The position numbers were made by a program, and so were the translations under genes. The notes beneath the pieces are model-generated. The model was not told the DNA's origin. It ran no database searches and saw only the letters and a list, made by a program, of their open reading frames with translations. From Streptomyces humi (GTDB taxonomy: Bacteria > Actinomycetota > Actinomycetes > Streptomycetales > Streptomycetaceae), in the NCBI RefSeq assembly GCF_001005085.2, contig NZ_LBMU02000073.1, forward strand, positions 1 through 64,000: a DNA stretch of 64,000 bases, given 5' to 3'. This document shows positions 1-7,579 of the stretch, one piece after another (positions within the stretch are counted from its first letter, which is position 1; each line of letters begins with the position of its first letter).

Positions 1-2139
1 GCGCACGGCGTGGACCTGCGGTGCGGGGTCAAGGTCACCCGGCTGGAGGGCGACGCGCAGGGCCGCCTGCGCCGGGCGCACTTCGACGACGGCAGCACCG
101 TCGACGCCGATGTCGCGGTGGTGGCACTCGGCGGCATCCGCAACACCGAGTGGCTGCGGGAGTCGGGGCTGGCGGCGGGCAGTTGGGGGATCACCTGTGA
201 CACGGGCTGCCGCGCCCTCGACGTCCTAGGTCGCGCCCGCGACGACGTCTTCGCCGCGGGGGACGTGGCGCGCTGTCCGAACCCGGTCTACGAGTACCGG
301 CTCATCTCGCTGGAGCACTGGGCCAACGCGGTCGAGCAGGCCGAGGTCGCCGCCCACAACATGGTCCACGGCCAGGCGGACCGCCGGCCGCACCTGGCCG
401 TCCCGCTGTTCTGGTCGATCCAGTTCGGCGTCAACATCAAGTCCGTCGGCGTGCCGACCTTCGCCGACGAGGTGGTCGTCACCCAGGGCTCGGTCTCCGA
501 CCACCGGTTCGTCGCCGCGTACGGCTACCGGGGCCGCGTCACGGCCGCCGTGAGCTTCGACAACGGCAAATCGCTGAACCACTACCGACGGCTGATCGAG
601 CGGGCCGCGCCCTTCCCGCCGCCCTGCCCGACGCCGGACCGGCCCGTCGACATGAAACCGGTGCCCGCCGGGTTTCCGGTACCCGCCACGTGCCCGGTGT
701 CCGCCGGATTCCCGCCGCCCGCCGGCTTCCCCAGCCCCACCCCGGTCGCTCAGGGCGCCGCCGTGGTCGTCACCGGCCATGATCCGGATGAGCCCCGCAG
801 CACGACCGCGCACCGGCATCGGCGGGTGCCGGGCCGGACGGTCACGTCCGGGAAGGTCACCTCCGGGAAGGTCACGTCCGGGAAGGTCACGTCCGGGAAG
901 GTCACGTCCGGGACGCCGCCGGGCACGCTCCAGCGGATCTACGACCAGTCCTCCCGGGCCGACCCGTACCCGCTCTACGCCGAGCTGCGGCGGACGCCGG
1001 TGGCCCGTCAGGAGGACGGCAGTTACGTCGTCAGCACCTATCGCGAGATCACGGACGTACTGAACGATCCGCATCTGAGTTCCGACGCACGCCACCTGTC
1101 GAGGCCGTCGCCCCCGGCTGAGGGCGGAGTGACGTCGTCGTTCATCCACATGGACGCTCCCGAGCACGACCGGCTGCGGCGGATGGCGATGCGGCACTTC
1201 GGGCCCCCGCGCACGCCGGGCCTGGTGACCGGGTTCGAGGGGTTCCTCACCGCCGCCGTCGGCAACCTGATCGACGGTCTCGCGGAGAGGGAGCGGATCG
1301 ACGTCGTCGACGATTTCGCCTTCCCCCTGCCCGTGACCGTGACCTGCCACTTGCTCGGCGTGTCACCCGAGGACGAGCCACGGTTCCACCTCTGGGTGAA
1401 CGACATCATGAGCTCGGTCGACCACGACCCCGAGACCGACCCGAAGGAGAACCTGGACAAGGGCGTACAGGCCCGCGAGGACCTGCGTCGGCGCCTCGGT
1501 GAGCTGGTGGCACAGCGGCACGGCCGGCCGGCGGACGATCTGCTGTCACGGCTGGCCAACGACGACGGGCCCGACGGCCGGATGACCGACGAGGAAATCG
1601 TCGCCACCGCCAAAGTTCTCCTCGTCGCGGGTCACGAGACCACCGTCAACCTGATCACCAACGGGATGCTGACGCTGCTGCGCCACCCGCAGGTGCTGCG
1701 GCGGCTGCGCGACGAACCGGAGCTGGCCGTGCCGCTGGTCGAGGAACTGCTGCGCTACGAGCCCCCGGTGCAGATCATCCCCTGGCGGGCGGCGTACAGC
1801 GACATCACCGTCGCCGACACCGTCATCCCCAAGGGCTCGCGGATCATGCTGATGCTGGCCTCCGGCAGCCGAGACCCGGACCGCTTCCACGATCCCGACC
1901 GGTTCGACCCCGACCGGCGCGACAACCAGCACCTCGGTTTCGGCAGCGGCATCCACCACTGCTTCGGCAGTCCGCTGGCCCGCCGGGAGGCCCAGATCGC
2001 CCTCACCGAGCTGGTACGACGGCTCGACCACCCCAGCCTGGTCGTCGACCCGCCGCCGTACCGGCGCAGTCCCGTGCTCCGGGGTCCGATCCATCTGGAC
2101 GTCGAGCAGGGGGGCGGGGTCGAGCAGGGGGACGGTTGA
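1..2139 (+). CDS. Ferredoxin reductase-cytochrome P450 fusion (5' partial)
   Basis: The reading frame is open from base 1, so the true start lies upstream. The first ~200 codons are the C-terminal part of an FAD-dependent ferredoxin/rubredoxin reductase: the FAD-contacting AAGDVA segment and the reductase C-terminal domain (SVGVPTFADEVV, GYRGRVTAAV) are visible. A ~100-residue Pro-rich, repetitive linker follows, then a complete class I bacterial P450 with the I-helix AGHETT, the ExxR motif (EELLRYEPP) and the heme loop FGSGIHHCFG, whose Cys codon is at 1960-1962. Seen: one uninterrupted frame. Known: actinobacterial P450s normally take electrons from separate ferredoxin reductases through a ferredoxin. 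Inferred: the fused protein delivers electrons in cis, perhaps still through a ferredoxin since none is fused here. The substrate is not predictable. Confidence 0.85.
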   Translation, partial: AHGVDLRCGVKVTRLEGDAQGRLRRAHFDDGSTVDADVAVVALGGIRNTEWLRESGLAAGSWGITCDTGCRALDVLGRARDDVFAAGDVARCPNPVYEYRLISLEHWANAVEQAEVAAHNMVHGQADRRPHLAVPLFWSIQFGVNIKSVGVPTFADEVVVTQGSVSDHRFVAAYGYRGRVTAAVSFDNGKSLNHYRRLIERAAPFPPPCPTPDRPVDMKPVPAGFPVPATCPVSAGFPPPAGFPSPTPVAQGAAVVVTGHDPDEPRSTTAHRHRRVPGRTVTSGKVTSGKVTSGKVTSGKVTSGTPPGTLQRIYDQSSRADPYPLYAELRRTPVARQEDGSYVVSTYREITDVLNDPHLSSDARHLSRPSPPAEGGVTSSFIHMDAPEHDRLRRMAMRHFGPPRTPGLVTGFEGFLTAAVGNLIDGLAERERIDVVDDFAFPLPVTVTCHLLGVSPEDEPRFHLWVNDIMSSVDHDPETDPKENLDKGVQAREDLRRRLGELVAQRHGRPADDLLSRLANDDGPDGRMTDEEIVATAKVLLVAGHETTVNLITNGMLTLLRHPQVLRRLRDEPELAVPLVEELLRYEPPVQIIPWRAAYSDITVADTVIPKGSRIMLMLASGSRDPDRFHDPDRFDPDRRDNQHLGFGSGIHHCFGSPLARREAQIALTELVRRLDHPSLVVDPPPYRRSPVLRGPIHLDVEQGGGVEQGDG
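841..912 (+). repeat. 15-bp tandem repeat encoding VTSGK units
   Basis: Four full units of GTCACGTCCGGGAAG (one with a single C change) and a fifth partial unit lie in frame in the linker of the reductase-P450 fusion, giving repeated Val-Thr-Ser-Gly-Lys. The near identity suggests recent slippage expansion; copy number could vary between strains. Confidence 0.95.
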
Positions 2140-2170
2140 CGCGGTCTCCGAGGGCGGTCGCGAGATCCGC

Positions 2171-2842
2171 TCAGCCTCGGTGTGCTGCCAGGGCGGCCGG
2201 CTCGCCGAGGAGTCCGGCCGCCGTGAGCCACGCGGCCGTCACCGCGCCGTGGGCCTCGGCGGTGCCCGCCGCCCGGTCTCCGGGCAGCGTGATCGGTGCC
2301 CCGACGTGGACGTGCAGGGACGGGCGGCGCAGCGGTGCGGTGACCAGTCCGGCGATCTGCTTCCCCGTCCTGCCCGAGGTGATGCGCCGGGCTCCCGCCT
2401 GGCCGACGGGGACGACGGGCGCGCCGGTGCGTGCGGCCAGCCGCGCCAGGCCGCCGCGGAAGGCGGCGGGCGCGGCTTCGGCGGCATCGGTACGGCGTGG
2501 CAGTCCGCCTTCGCCGTAGATGAGGACCATGCGCCCGTCGCCCAGGGCTGCCGCGGCGAGGTCGAGGCAGCGGGCGGCACGGCGGTCCCTGCGGTGCACC
2601 GGGATGTGGCCGTCCCGGCTGAGCACGCGGCCGAGGAGGGGGACGCGCCACAGGCCCGCGGCGGCCATGACGACCGGTTCGGCGCCAAGACGGCGGAGCG
2701 CCGCGAGAACGACGGCCGGGTCGGCGAGGGAGGTGTGGTTGGCGACGATGATGCTGCCCGGCGCCAGGGGGGCATCGGTGTCGGCGGTCACGGTGAGCCG
2801 GCCGACGGCCGGCACCAGGACGTCGGCGAGGCGGCTGAGCAT
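2171..2842 (-). CDS. 1-acylglycerol-3-phosphate O-acyltransferase (PlsC-like)
   Basis: A 223-residue membrane-associated acyltransferase that would transfer an acyl chain to lysophosphatidate or a related lysolipid. The HX4D catalytic motif is NHTSLAD near residue 35, and the substrate-binding EGG motif (IYGEGGLP) follows about 75 residues later, the usual spacing. Length fits the short actinobacterial members. The ATG has a GGGAG Shine-Dalgarno 7 nt upstream. It converges with the reductase-P450 gene and has no operon partner, so the lipid substrate is not given by context. Confidence 0.85.
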   Translation of the reverse strand: MLSRLADVLVPAVGRLTVTADTDAPLAPGSIIVANHTSLADPAVVLAALRRLGAEPVVMAAAGLWRVPLLGRVLSRDGHIPVHRRDRRAARCLDLAAAALGDGRMVLIYGEGGLPRRTDAAEAAPAAFRGGLARLAARTGAPVVPVGQAGARRITSGRTGKQIAGLVTAPLRRPSLHVHVGAPITLPGDRAAGTAEAHGAVTAAWLTAAGLLGEPAALAAHRG

Positions 2843-3013
2843 GAGGTCTCCCGGTTTCCAGCGATGTGCTCTTCATCCTCGCGGACCGGAGAGGCCGGCA
2901 CCTGAGCGCTTTCACTCAGCTTCACAGGTCCCCGTACTCAGCCTGGGCGGCACCTCCGCCCGAGCGGCGCGGAGGACCCGGTGCGTCTGCCCGGCCCGTG
3001 CCGGCAGCCGTGC

Positions 3014-3424
3014 TCAGCGGGCCGAGGCCCTGTGCATGAGTGCGTCGCGGTCGGAGACCAGCAGGAACGGCAGCAAGTCCCGCAGAGCGCTCGCGAACGC
3101 CCGTACCCTGACCTCCGTCAGGCGCGCGTTGGCGGCGGTCCCGGGCAGGTGGTTCGGCGGCCCGAGACCGCACTCGGCGTAGAGTCTCTCCACTTGCAGC
3201 CAGTGGCGTTCGGGGAGGGGCTCCGCCGTCGATTCCACGAACGCCGAGACCCCCACTTCGTGGATCCACAGGTGGTGGCAGACCGTGATCTTCAGGCCGT
3301 GACCGAGGTACGCGAGACCCCCGTCGACGTCGGAGGGCCCGCTGAACCCGGCCACCGTCAGGAAGTGCAGAGCCTCCCGCCCCACCCGGCGGACCACTTC
3401 CTCCCCCGTCTCCCGTTTCCCCAT
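3014..3424 (-). CDS. Hypothetical protein, 136 aa
   Basis: A small, probably cytoplasmic protein of unknown function with no recognised catalytic motif, signal peptide or membrane segment. The frame is open further upstream, but the ATG chosen here (MGKRETGEEV) has GGAGGG 7-8 nt before it, whereas the longer form starts with a low-complexity stretch and no ribosome binding site. It is a lone minus-strand gene between the acyltransferase and the divergent MFS transporter. Confidence 0.6.
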   Translation of the reverse strand: MGKRETGEEVVRRVGREALHFLTVAGFSGPSDVDGGLAYLGHGLKITVCHHLWIHEVGVSAFVESTAEPLPERHWLQVERLYAECGLGPPNHLPGTAANARLTEVRVRAFASALRDLLPFLLVSDRDALMHRASAR

Positions 3425-3601
3425 GCCGTCACCCTCCAGCGGAGCCGTCGCCACCGCCAGACCGTGCGCCGGGAAACTTGGCGGTCGCGGCAGCACCCCG
3501 TGTGGATCGTTCAGTTGACGGGCGGTTGCCTGGTGGGCCGGTGTTCGCGTCGGCCGTGGTCGGGGCGGCGCGGGTGAATGACCTCGTGCAGCCCTCTAGG
3601 C

Positions 3602-3619
3602 GTACCGACCAGTCGGTAC
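3602..3619. promoter_or_regulatory. 18-bp perfect palindrome, candidate TetR-type operator
   Basis: GTACCGACCAGTCGGTAC is an 8-bp perfect inverted repeat around a CA centre, lying ~95 bp before the MFS start, with TACTAG (a possible -10) at its right edge. Shape and sequence resemble TetR-family operators that control efflux genes. No regulator gene is adjacent on this side. Confidence 0.6.
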
Positions 3620-3713
3620 TAGCCTCTGGCCACGTTCTCGGAGCCGGGCCGCCGCGCACCCTCGTCGCCCCGACGCAGGCACCGGTCTTCCGGGTTTCCC
3701 TGGGAGGAGCCGT

Positions 3714-5417
3714 ATGTCCGCCACTACGACGCCGTTCGACGCCAACGGACCTGCGCCCGACGCAACCACCGCGCCCGCGCGCGGCCCGCTGGCCCGGCTG
3801 TACCGCCGGGAACTGGCGGACTACCCGCCCACCGGCCGCCGCATGGCGTACCTCGCGATCGTGGTCGTCACCACGGTCGTCCTGTACTACATGCTGTACA
3901 TCCAGTACGCGGTGGCGACATCGATCATCACGCACTTCGGCATGACGTACCGCTACTTCATCTGGGTCTCGGTGATCGGCAACGCGATCGGGGCCTTCGC
4001 CTCGCTCGTGGCCGGTCTCGCGGACCGCTGGGGCCGGGCGAACCTGGTGGTCTACGGGCTGCTGACCGCGGCGTTGCTGGTCTTCTTCGGGCTGCCGCAC
4101 GCCGCGGACAAGACCACCTATCTGGTGCTCTTCGCGCTCGTCAGCTTCGTCGAGGGCATCGTGCTGGTGGCGACCCCGGCGCTGATCAGGGACTTCTCCC
4201 CGCAACTCGGCCGGGCCACCGCGATGGGGTACTGGACGATGGGTCCGGTCATCGGCTCCCTGGTGGTCACCACCGTCACCAGCAACACCCTCGACAGCGC
4301 CACCTGGCAGGACGAGCTGCGCTACTCCGCGATCGCCGGGTTCGCCGTCTTCGTCGTCGCCGTCTTCGCGCTGCGGGAGCTGTCCCCGGCGCTGCGCGAC
4401 CAGATCATGGTGACCCTCCGGGACCGGGCGCTGGTCGAGGCACGCGCCAAGGGGCTGGACACCGAGGCGCTGCGGCGCGGCGAGTGGCGGCAGATGATGC
4501 GCCTCGACGTGCTGGGCTCGGCCTTCGCCATCGCCGTGTTCCTGCTGCTGTACTACGCGGCGGTCGGCAACTTCGTCGTCTACTTCGCGACCGTCTTCGG
4601 CTACAGCGAGCAGCGCACCAACGCGCTGGCCAACTGGTACTGGGCGGCGAACGCCATCGCCCTGGTCCTGGTCGGCCTGGTCTCGGACCGGCTGAAGGTG
4701 CGCAAGCCCTTCATGATCGTCGGCGGTGCCGGCTCCGTGGTGGTGACCGCGGTCTTCGCCACCCGGGCCACCCATCTGACGACCGACTACTACACCTTCG
4801 CCTGGCTGTTCGTCGGCATCGGCGTCTTCAGCGGCATCGCCTACGCGCCCTGGATGGCGAGCTTCACCGAGACGGTCGAGAAGCACAACCCGGCGGCGAC
4901 CGCGGCAGGTCTGGCGGTGTGGGGATGGACGGTGCGCATCGTGGTCGCCGTCTCCGCGGCCTTCATCCCGGTGCTGGTCACCTCCGTGACCCCGCTCGTG
5001 GAGCACGGCGCCGAGGTGACGGCCGCCTCGGCGCAGGCGGCGCCCGCGCTGGCCGTCGTCAAGGCGCACCCGGAGCTCTTCGCCGAGCTGAACAAGTACA
5101 CCCCGGCCGCCGTGCCGCCCGCCCTGCGGGCCCGCGCCGTGAAGGAGGTCGGCGCCGCCGATCTCGCCGTCGTGCAGAAGGCGGCGCCACAGCTGAAGGT
5201 GCTCGACGAGTACGGCGCCAGAGTCCAGAAGGCCTCGAAGGACGGGCCGGGCGAGTGGCGCACCTGGTGGTGGATCTGCGTCGGCGGACAGGTGCTCTTC
5301 CTGCCCTTCGTCTTCGTGATGGCGGGCCGCTGGAGCCCGCGGAAGGCCCGCGTGGACGCCGAGGAGCACGAGGCCGCGGTCAGCCGCGAACTGGCCGCCC
5401 TCGCCGCCGAGAAGTGA
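3714..5417 (+). CDS. MFS transporter with a large extra loop
   Basis: A 567-residue major facilitator with about 12 predicted membrane segments. The first cytoplasmic loop carries the MFS signature (AGLADRWGRANL) and the equivalent second-half loop is SDRLKVRKP. GGAGG lies 8 nt before the ATG. Odd: between the last two membrane segments (about residues 415-505) there is a ~90-residue Ala-rich hydrophilic stretch, absent from ordinary MFS carriers and placed outside the membrane by topology. The substrate is unknown; sugar/acid symporters and drug exporters are both possible. The palindrome upstream suggests ligand-induced expression, and a strong hairpin follows the stop codon, so the gene is probably monocistronic. 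Confidence 0.8.
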   Translation: MSATTTPFDANGPAPDATTAPARGPLARLYRRELADYPPTGRRMAYLAIVVVTTVVLYYMLYIQYAVATSIITHFGMTYRYFIWVSVIGNAIGAFASLVAGLADRWGRANLVVYGLLTAALLVFFGLPHAADKTTYLVLFALVSFVEGIVLVATPALIRDFSPQLGRATAMGYWTMGPVIGSLVVTTVTSNTLDSATWQDELRYSAIAGFAVFVVAVFALRELSPALRDQIMVTLRDRALVEARAKGLDTEALRRGEWRQMMRLDVLGSAFAIAVFLLLYYAAVGNFVVYFATVFGYSEQRTNALANWYWAANAIALVLVGLVSDRLKVRKPFMIVGGAGSVVVTAVFATRATHLTTDYYTFAWLFVGIGVFSGIAYAPWMASFTETVEKHNPAATAAGLAVWGWTVRIVVAVSAAFIPVLVTSVTPLVEHGAEVTAASAQAAPALAVVKAHPELFAELNKYTPAAVPPALRARAVKEVGAADLAVVQKAAPQLKVLDEYGARVQKASKDGPGEWRTWWWICVGGQVLFLPFVFVMAGRWSPRKARVDAEEHEAAVSRELAALAAEK

Positions 5418-5423
5418 CCCGTC

Positions 5424-5458
5424 GCGTCCGGCCGTCCGTGGACAGGGCGGCCGGACGC
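5424..5458 (+). terminator. Rho-independent-type hairpin after the MFS gene
   Basis: GCGTCCGGCCG pairs perfectly with CGGCCGGACGC (11 bp, 13-nt loop), starting 7 nt after the stop codon. There is no U-run, as is common in Streptomyces terminators. Confidence 0.65.
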
Positions 5459-5519
5459 GGCAACGGTCGCGAACGACGCGCGTGCCGTCGGCGCGTCGAC
5501 GCCGGCCCAGGGCGCTCGG

Positions 5520-5561
5520 TGATCAGTTCGCGGCGGCTGGTGATCAGTTCGCGGCGGCTTT
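5520..5561. repeat. Two 21-bp direct repeats upstream of the first GH114 gene
   Basis: TGATCAGTTCGCGGCGGCT occurs twice, 21 bp apart, each copy beginning with the palindrome TGATCA. It lies in the 305-bp gap between the MFS gene and the GH114 lipoprotein, upstream of the structured leader, where an activator or repressor would bind. No convincing -35/-10 pair was found; GGTATCGT just after the repeats is the best -10 candidate. Confidence 0.6.
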
Positions 5562-5619
5562 GGTATCGTCGGCGCGTCGGACCGCCCAGCGCCGCCGCGG
5601 TCCGCGGAACCACGGCATT

Positions 5620-5694
5620 CCCAGCCGGTGACACGGGACTTCGAACCGTCAGCCCGGCCCCAGTCGCCAGGACCAGGCGTGTCCGAGGCGGGGC
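5620..5694 (+). promoter_or_regulatory. Structured mRNA leader, copy 1 of 3
   Basis: This matches elements at 16490-16573 and 17600-17682. Shared blocks in order are CCCAGCCGGT, AGCCCGG, AGTCGCCAGGA and GTCCGAGGCGGGG. CGCC pairs with GGCG around an inner hairpin, here GGAC/GTCC with a 7-nt loop. The inner stem differs in sequence between copies but stays paired. The element ends 28 nt before the GH114 start codon. I do not recognise it as a known riboswitch class. Confidence 0.7.
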
Positions 5695-5722
5695 ATGCTC
5701 TCTCATCCAGAGGCAGACCGTC

Positions 5723-6574
5723 ATGCGCAAGTCCCGGACCGGCTCCCGTCGTGCCGCCGTATCCCTCGCCGTCGTCCTCGCCGCGGCCTCCCTCTTGGCC
5801 GTCGGCTGCTCGGGCACCGGCACGGGCACCTCACCGAAGGCCCAGGGGGCGAGGGTGTCCGCGCCGCCCGTCCACGCCGGCGTCGACTACCAGCTCGGCG
5901 GCGCCTACACCCCGCCGAAGGGCGTCTCGGTGGTCTCCCGCGACCACACGGCGTCGCCCGCCCCGGGCCTGTACAACATCTGCTACGTCAACGCTTTCCA
6001 GGCCCAGCCCGGCGCGGAGCGGGAATGGGACGCCGACCTCCTGCTGCGGGACCGCTCCGGCAAGGTCGTCATGGACGAGGACTGGGGTGAGGCGATGCTC
6101 GACATCAGCACCCCGGGCAAGCGCGCGCGGATCGCCGAGAAGGTGGACGACTGGATCGACTCCTGCGCCGACAAGGGATTCGACGCCGTGGAGCCGGACA
6201 ACTACGACAGCTACACCCGTGCCCCGCGCGGCCTGCTGACGGCCGCCGACGCCGAGGCGTTCCAGACCCTCCTGGCCCGCCACGCGCACGCCCGGCACCT
6301 CGCGATCGCCCAGAAGAACACCCTCGAACTCGCCGAGGACCGCAAGCGGGTGGGCCTGGACTTCGCGGTGGTGGAAGAGTGCGGTCAGTACGACGAATGC
6401 GGGTCCTACGTCGACGCGTTCGGTGACCACGTCATCGTCGTCGAGTACACCGAGAAGGGCATGGCGAAGGCCTGCGCGGGCTGGGGCGACCGGATCAGCG
6501 TCGTACGCCGGGACCTCGACGTCACACCGTCCGGCCACGACGGCTACGTACGCGAGACCTGCGACCGGCACTGA
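5723..6574 (+). CDS. Secreted GH114-type endo-alpha-1,4-polygalactosaminidase, lipoprotein
   Basis: A 283-residue exported protein with a basic N-terminus, a hydrophobic core and the lipobox LAVGC (Cys 29), so it is probably anchored to the outer face of the membrane. The mature part is of the GH114/TM1410-like barrel type: KGFDAVEPDNYDSY and DFAVVEECGQYDECG hold the acidic residues expected for catalysis. Known: GH114 enzymes cut alpha-1,4-linked galactosamine polymers such as fungal galactosaminogalactan. The start was chosen for the signal peptide and AGAGG 9 nt upstream; the open frame runs far further upstream inside the MFS gene and is spurious there. A close paralogue lies at 16603, and both carry the same leader. 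Confidence 0.82.
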   Translation: MRKSRTGSRRAAVSLAVVLAAASLLAVGCSGTGTGTSPKAQGARVSAPPVHAGVDYQLGGAYTPPKGVSVVSRDHTASPAPGLYNICYVNAFQAQPGAEREWDADLLLRDRSGKVVMDEDWGEAMLDISTPGKRARIAEKVDDWIDSCADKGFDAVEPDNYDSYTRAPRGLLTAADAEAFQTLLARHAHARHLAIAQKNTLELAEDRKRVGLDFAVVEECGQYDECGSYVDAFGDHVIVVEYTEKGMAKACAGWGDRISVVRRDLDVTPSGHDGYVRETCDRH

Positions 6575-6714
6575 CCACGGCCGGGGCCGAGAGACACGGA
6601 AGGGGCGGTGCCGAGCCGGCGCGCGATCCGGAACGTGCCCGGTGAGCCCGTGGAGCGGCCCGGCCGCCGCAGCGCGGGTTCGGACCCAGGGCCGTGCGGC
6701 GGATGGGCGGGGAC

Positions 6715-7338
6715 TCAGTTGGTGAGCAACGTGCCGTTCGGCAGGCCGAGTTCGGTCTCGGCCACGGTGCGTGGCATGTCCGCCGTGGGTGTCCTGCGGT
6801 GATCGGCGCTGGTGTTGATGTACGCGCTGGCGCCGTCGATCGCGACGAGGATGCGGGTGGCCGCGCCCCAGGGGTCCGCGCAGGTGAAGGCGCCGGCCGC
6901 GGTCCCGGCGGCGATGAGCTCCTCCAGGCGCCGGCACCAGAGCAGTTCCTGCTTGATGACGTGCTCGCGCAGCACCGGGCGGTAGCGCGAGAGGTGCCGC
7001 GCGTTGAGCCAGAGCCTGCTGACGTCGTCGAACTCGACGCTCGACGTCTGGCCGAAGAAGCTCCGGAAGGCCGGTAGGGGGCCGGCCGGCTCCGGCGGCA
7101 GCAGGCCGTCGAGCTCCTTCATCGTGGCGTGGGTGAACGCCTCGGCCACCAGTTCGTCCGCCGCGGGGAAGTAGTGACCCACGAGTCCGGGCTGCACACC
7201 GAGCTCGTCGGCGATCCGGCGCAGGGTGATGCACTCCAGGCCCTCGGTGAGCCCGATCAGCGCCGCCGTGGCGACGATCTCGTTGCGGCGTTCGGCGGGC
7301 GCCTTGCGGACGCGCTTGCCGGGAGCTCTTGACGTCAT
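6715..7338 (-). CDS. TetR-family repressor of the divergent permease operon
   Basis: A 207-residue one-domain DNA-binding regulator. The N-terminal HTH is at about residues 15-60 (ITLRRIADELGVQPGLVGHYF), followed by an all-helical ligand domain. The ATG giving MTSRAPGKRV was chosen because the longer form starts inside the operator region. The gene is divergent from the permease-dehydrogenase operon, with two similar 18-bp boxes in between, so it most likely represses that operon and itself until a substrate-derived ligand binds. Confidence 0.85.
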   Translation of the reverse strand: MTSRAPGKRVRKAPAERRNEIVATAALIGLTEGLECITLRRIADELGVQPGLVGHYFPAADELVAEAFTHATMKELDGLLPPEPAGPLPAFRSFFGQTSSVEFDDVSRLWLNARHLSRYRPVLREHVIKQELLWCRRLEELIAAGTAAGAFTCADPWGAATRILVAIDGASAYINTSADHRRTPTADMPRTVAETELGLPNGTLLTN

Positions 7339-7350
7339 GCGGCGAATGCT

Positions 7351-7392
7351 ATTGAGTGGGCGACCAATAAAGCAATTGGTCACCCGCCCAAT
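7351..7392. promoter_or_regulatory. Paired TetR operator boxes
   Basis: ATTGAGTGGGCGACCAAT and ATTGGTCACCCGCCCAAT are two 18-bp boxes with centres 24 bp apart. Each begins ATTG and ends CAAT, and one is nearly the reverse complement of the other. They lie 13 bp upstream of the TetR start in the divergent promoter region, where two repressor dimers could bind. Confidence 0.75.
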
Positions 7393-7464
7393 AAGCGGCA
7401 TCGGCCGGAAACCACCCTTCGCGGAGGCCGCGGCGGCGCGGCGGCCGATCCGCGGCCGACCCCC

Positions 7465-7543
7465 GGCGGTCCGGGCTCGGCGGTCCGGGCTCGGCGGTCA
7501 CCGCGGGCCGGCGGTCACCGCGGGCCGGGGGTCACCGCGGGCC
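7465..7543. repeat. Tandem GC-rich repeats in the permease leader
   Basis: Two 14-bp units (GGCGGTCCGGGCTC) are followed by three 17-bp units (GGCGGTCACCGCGGGCC, the last with one change). The 17-bp unit contains GGTCACCGCGG. They occupy the untranslated stretch between the TetR boxes and the permease start and could be slippage repeats or add structure to the leader RNA. Confidence 0.85.
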
Positions 7544-7579
7544 GGTCGGCCCGTGCGGCAGCATCGTCAGGAGACCCAT

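Noticed and set aside
841..912. CRISPR array
   Set aside because: The units are contiguous, in frame and without spacers; the same holds for repeats at 7465, 11538, 42817 and 49681.
4484..5722. Long plus-strand frame joining the MFS region to the GH114 lipoprotein
   Set aside because: This frame inside the MFS gene is an Arg/Gly/Ala-rich shadow; the real start is the ATG before the signal peptide.
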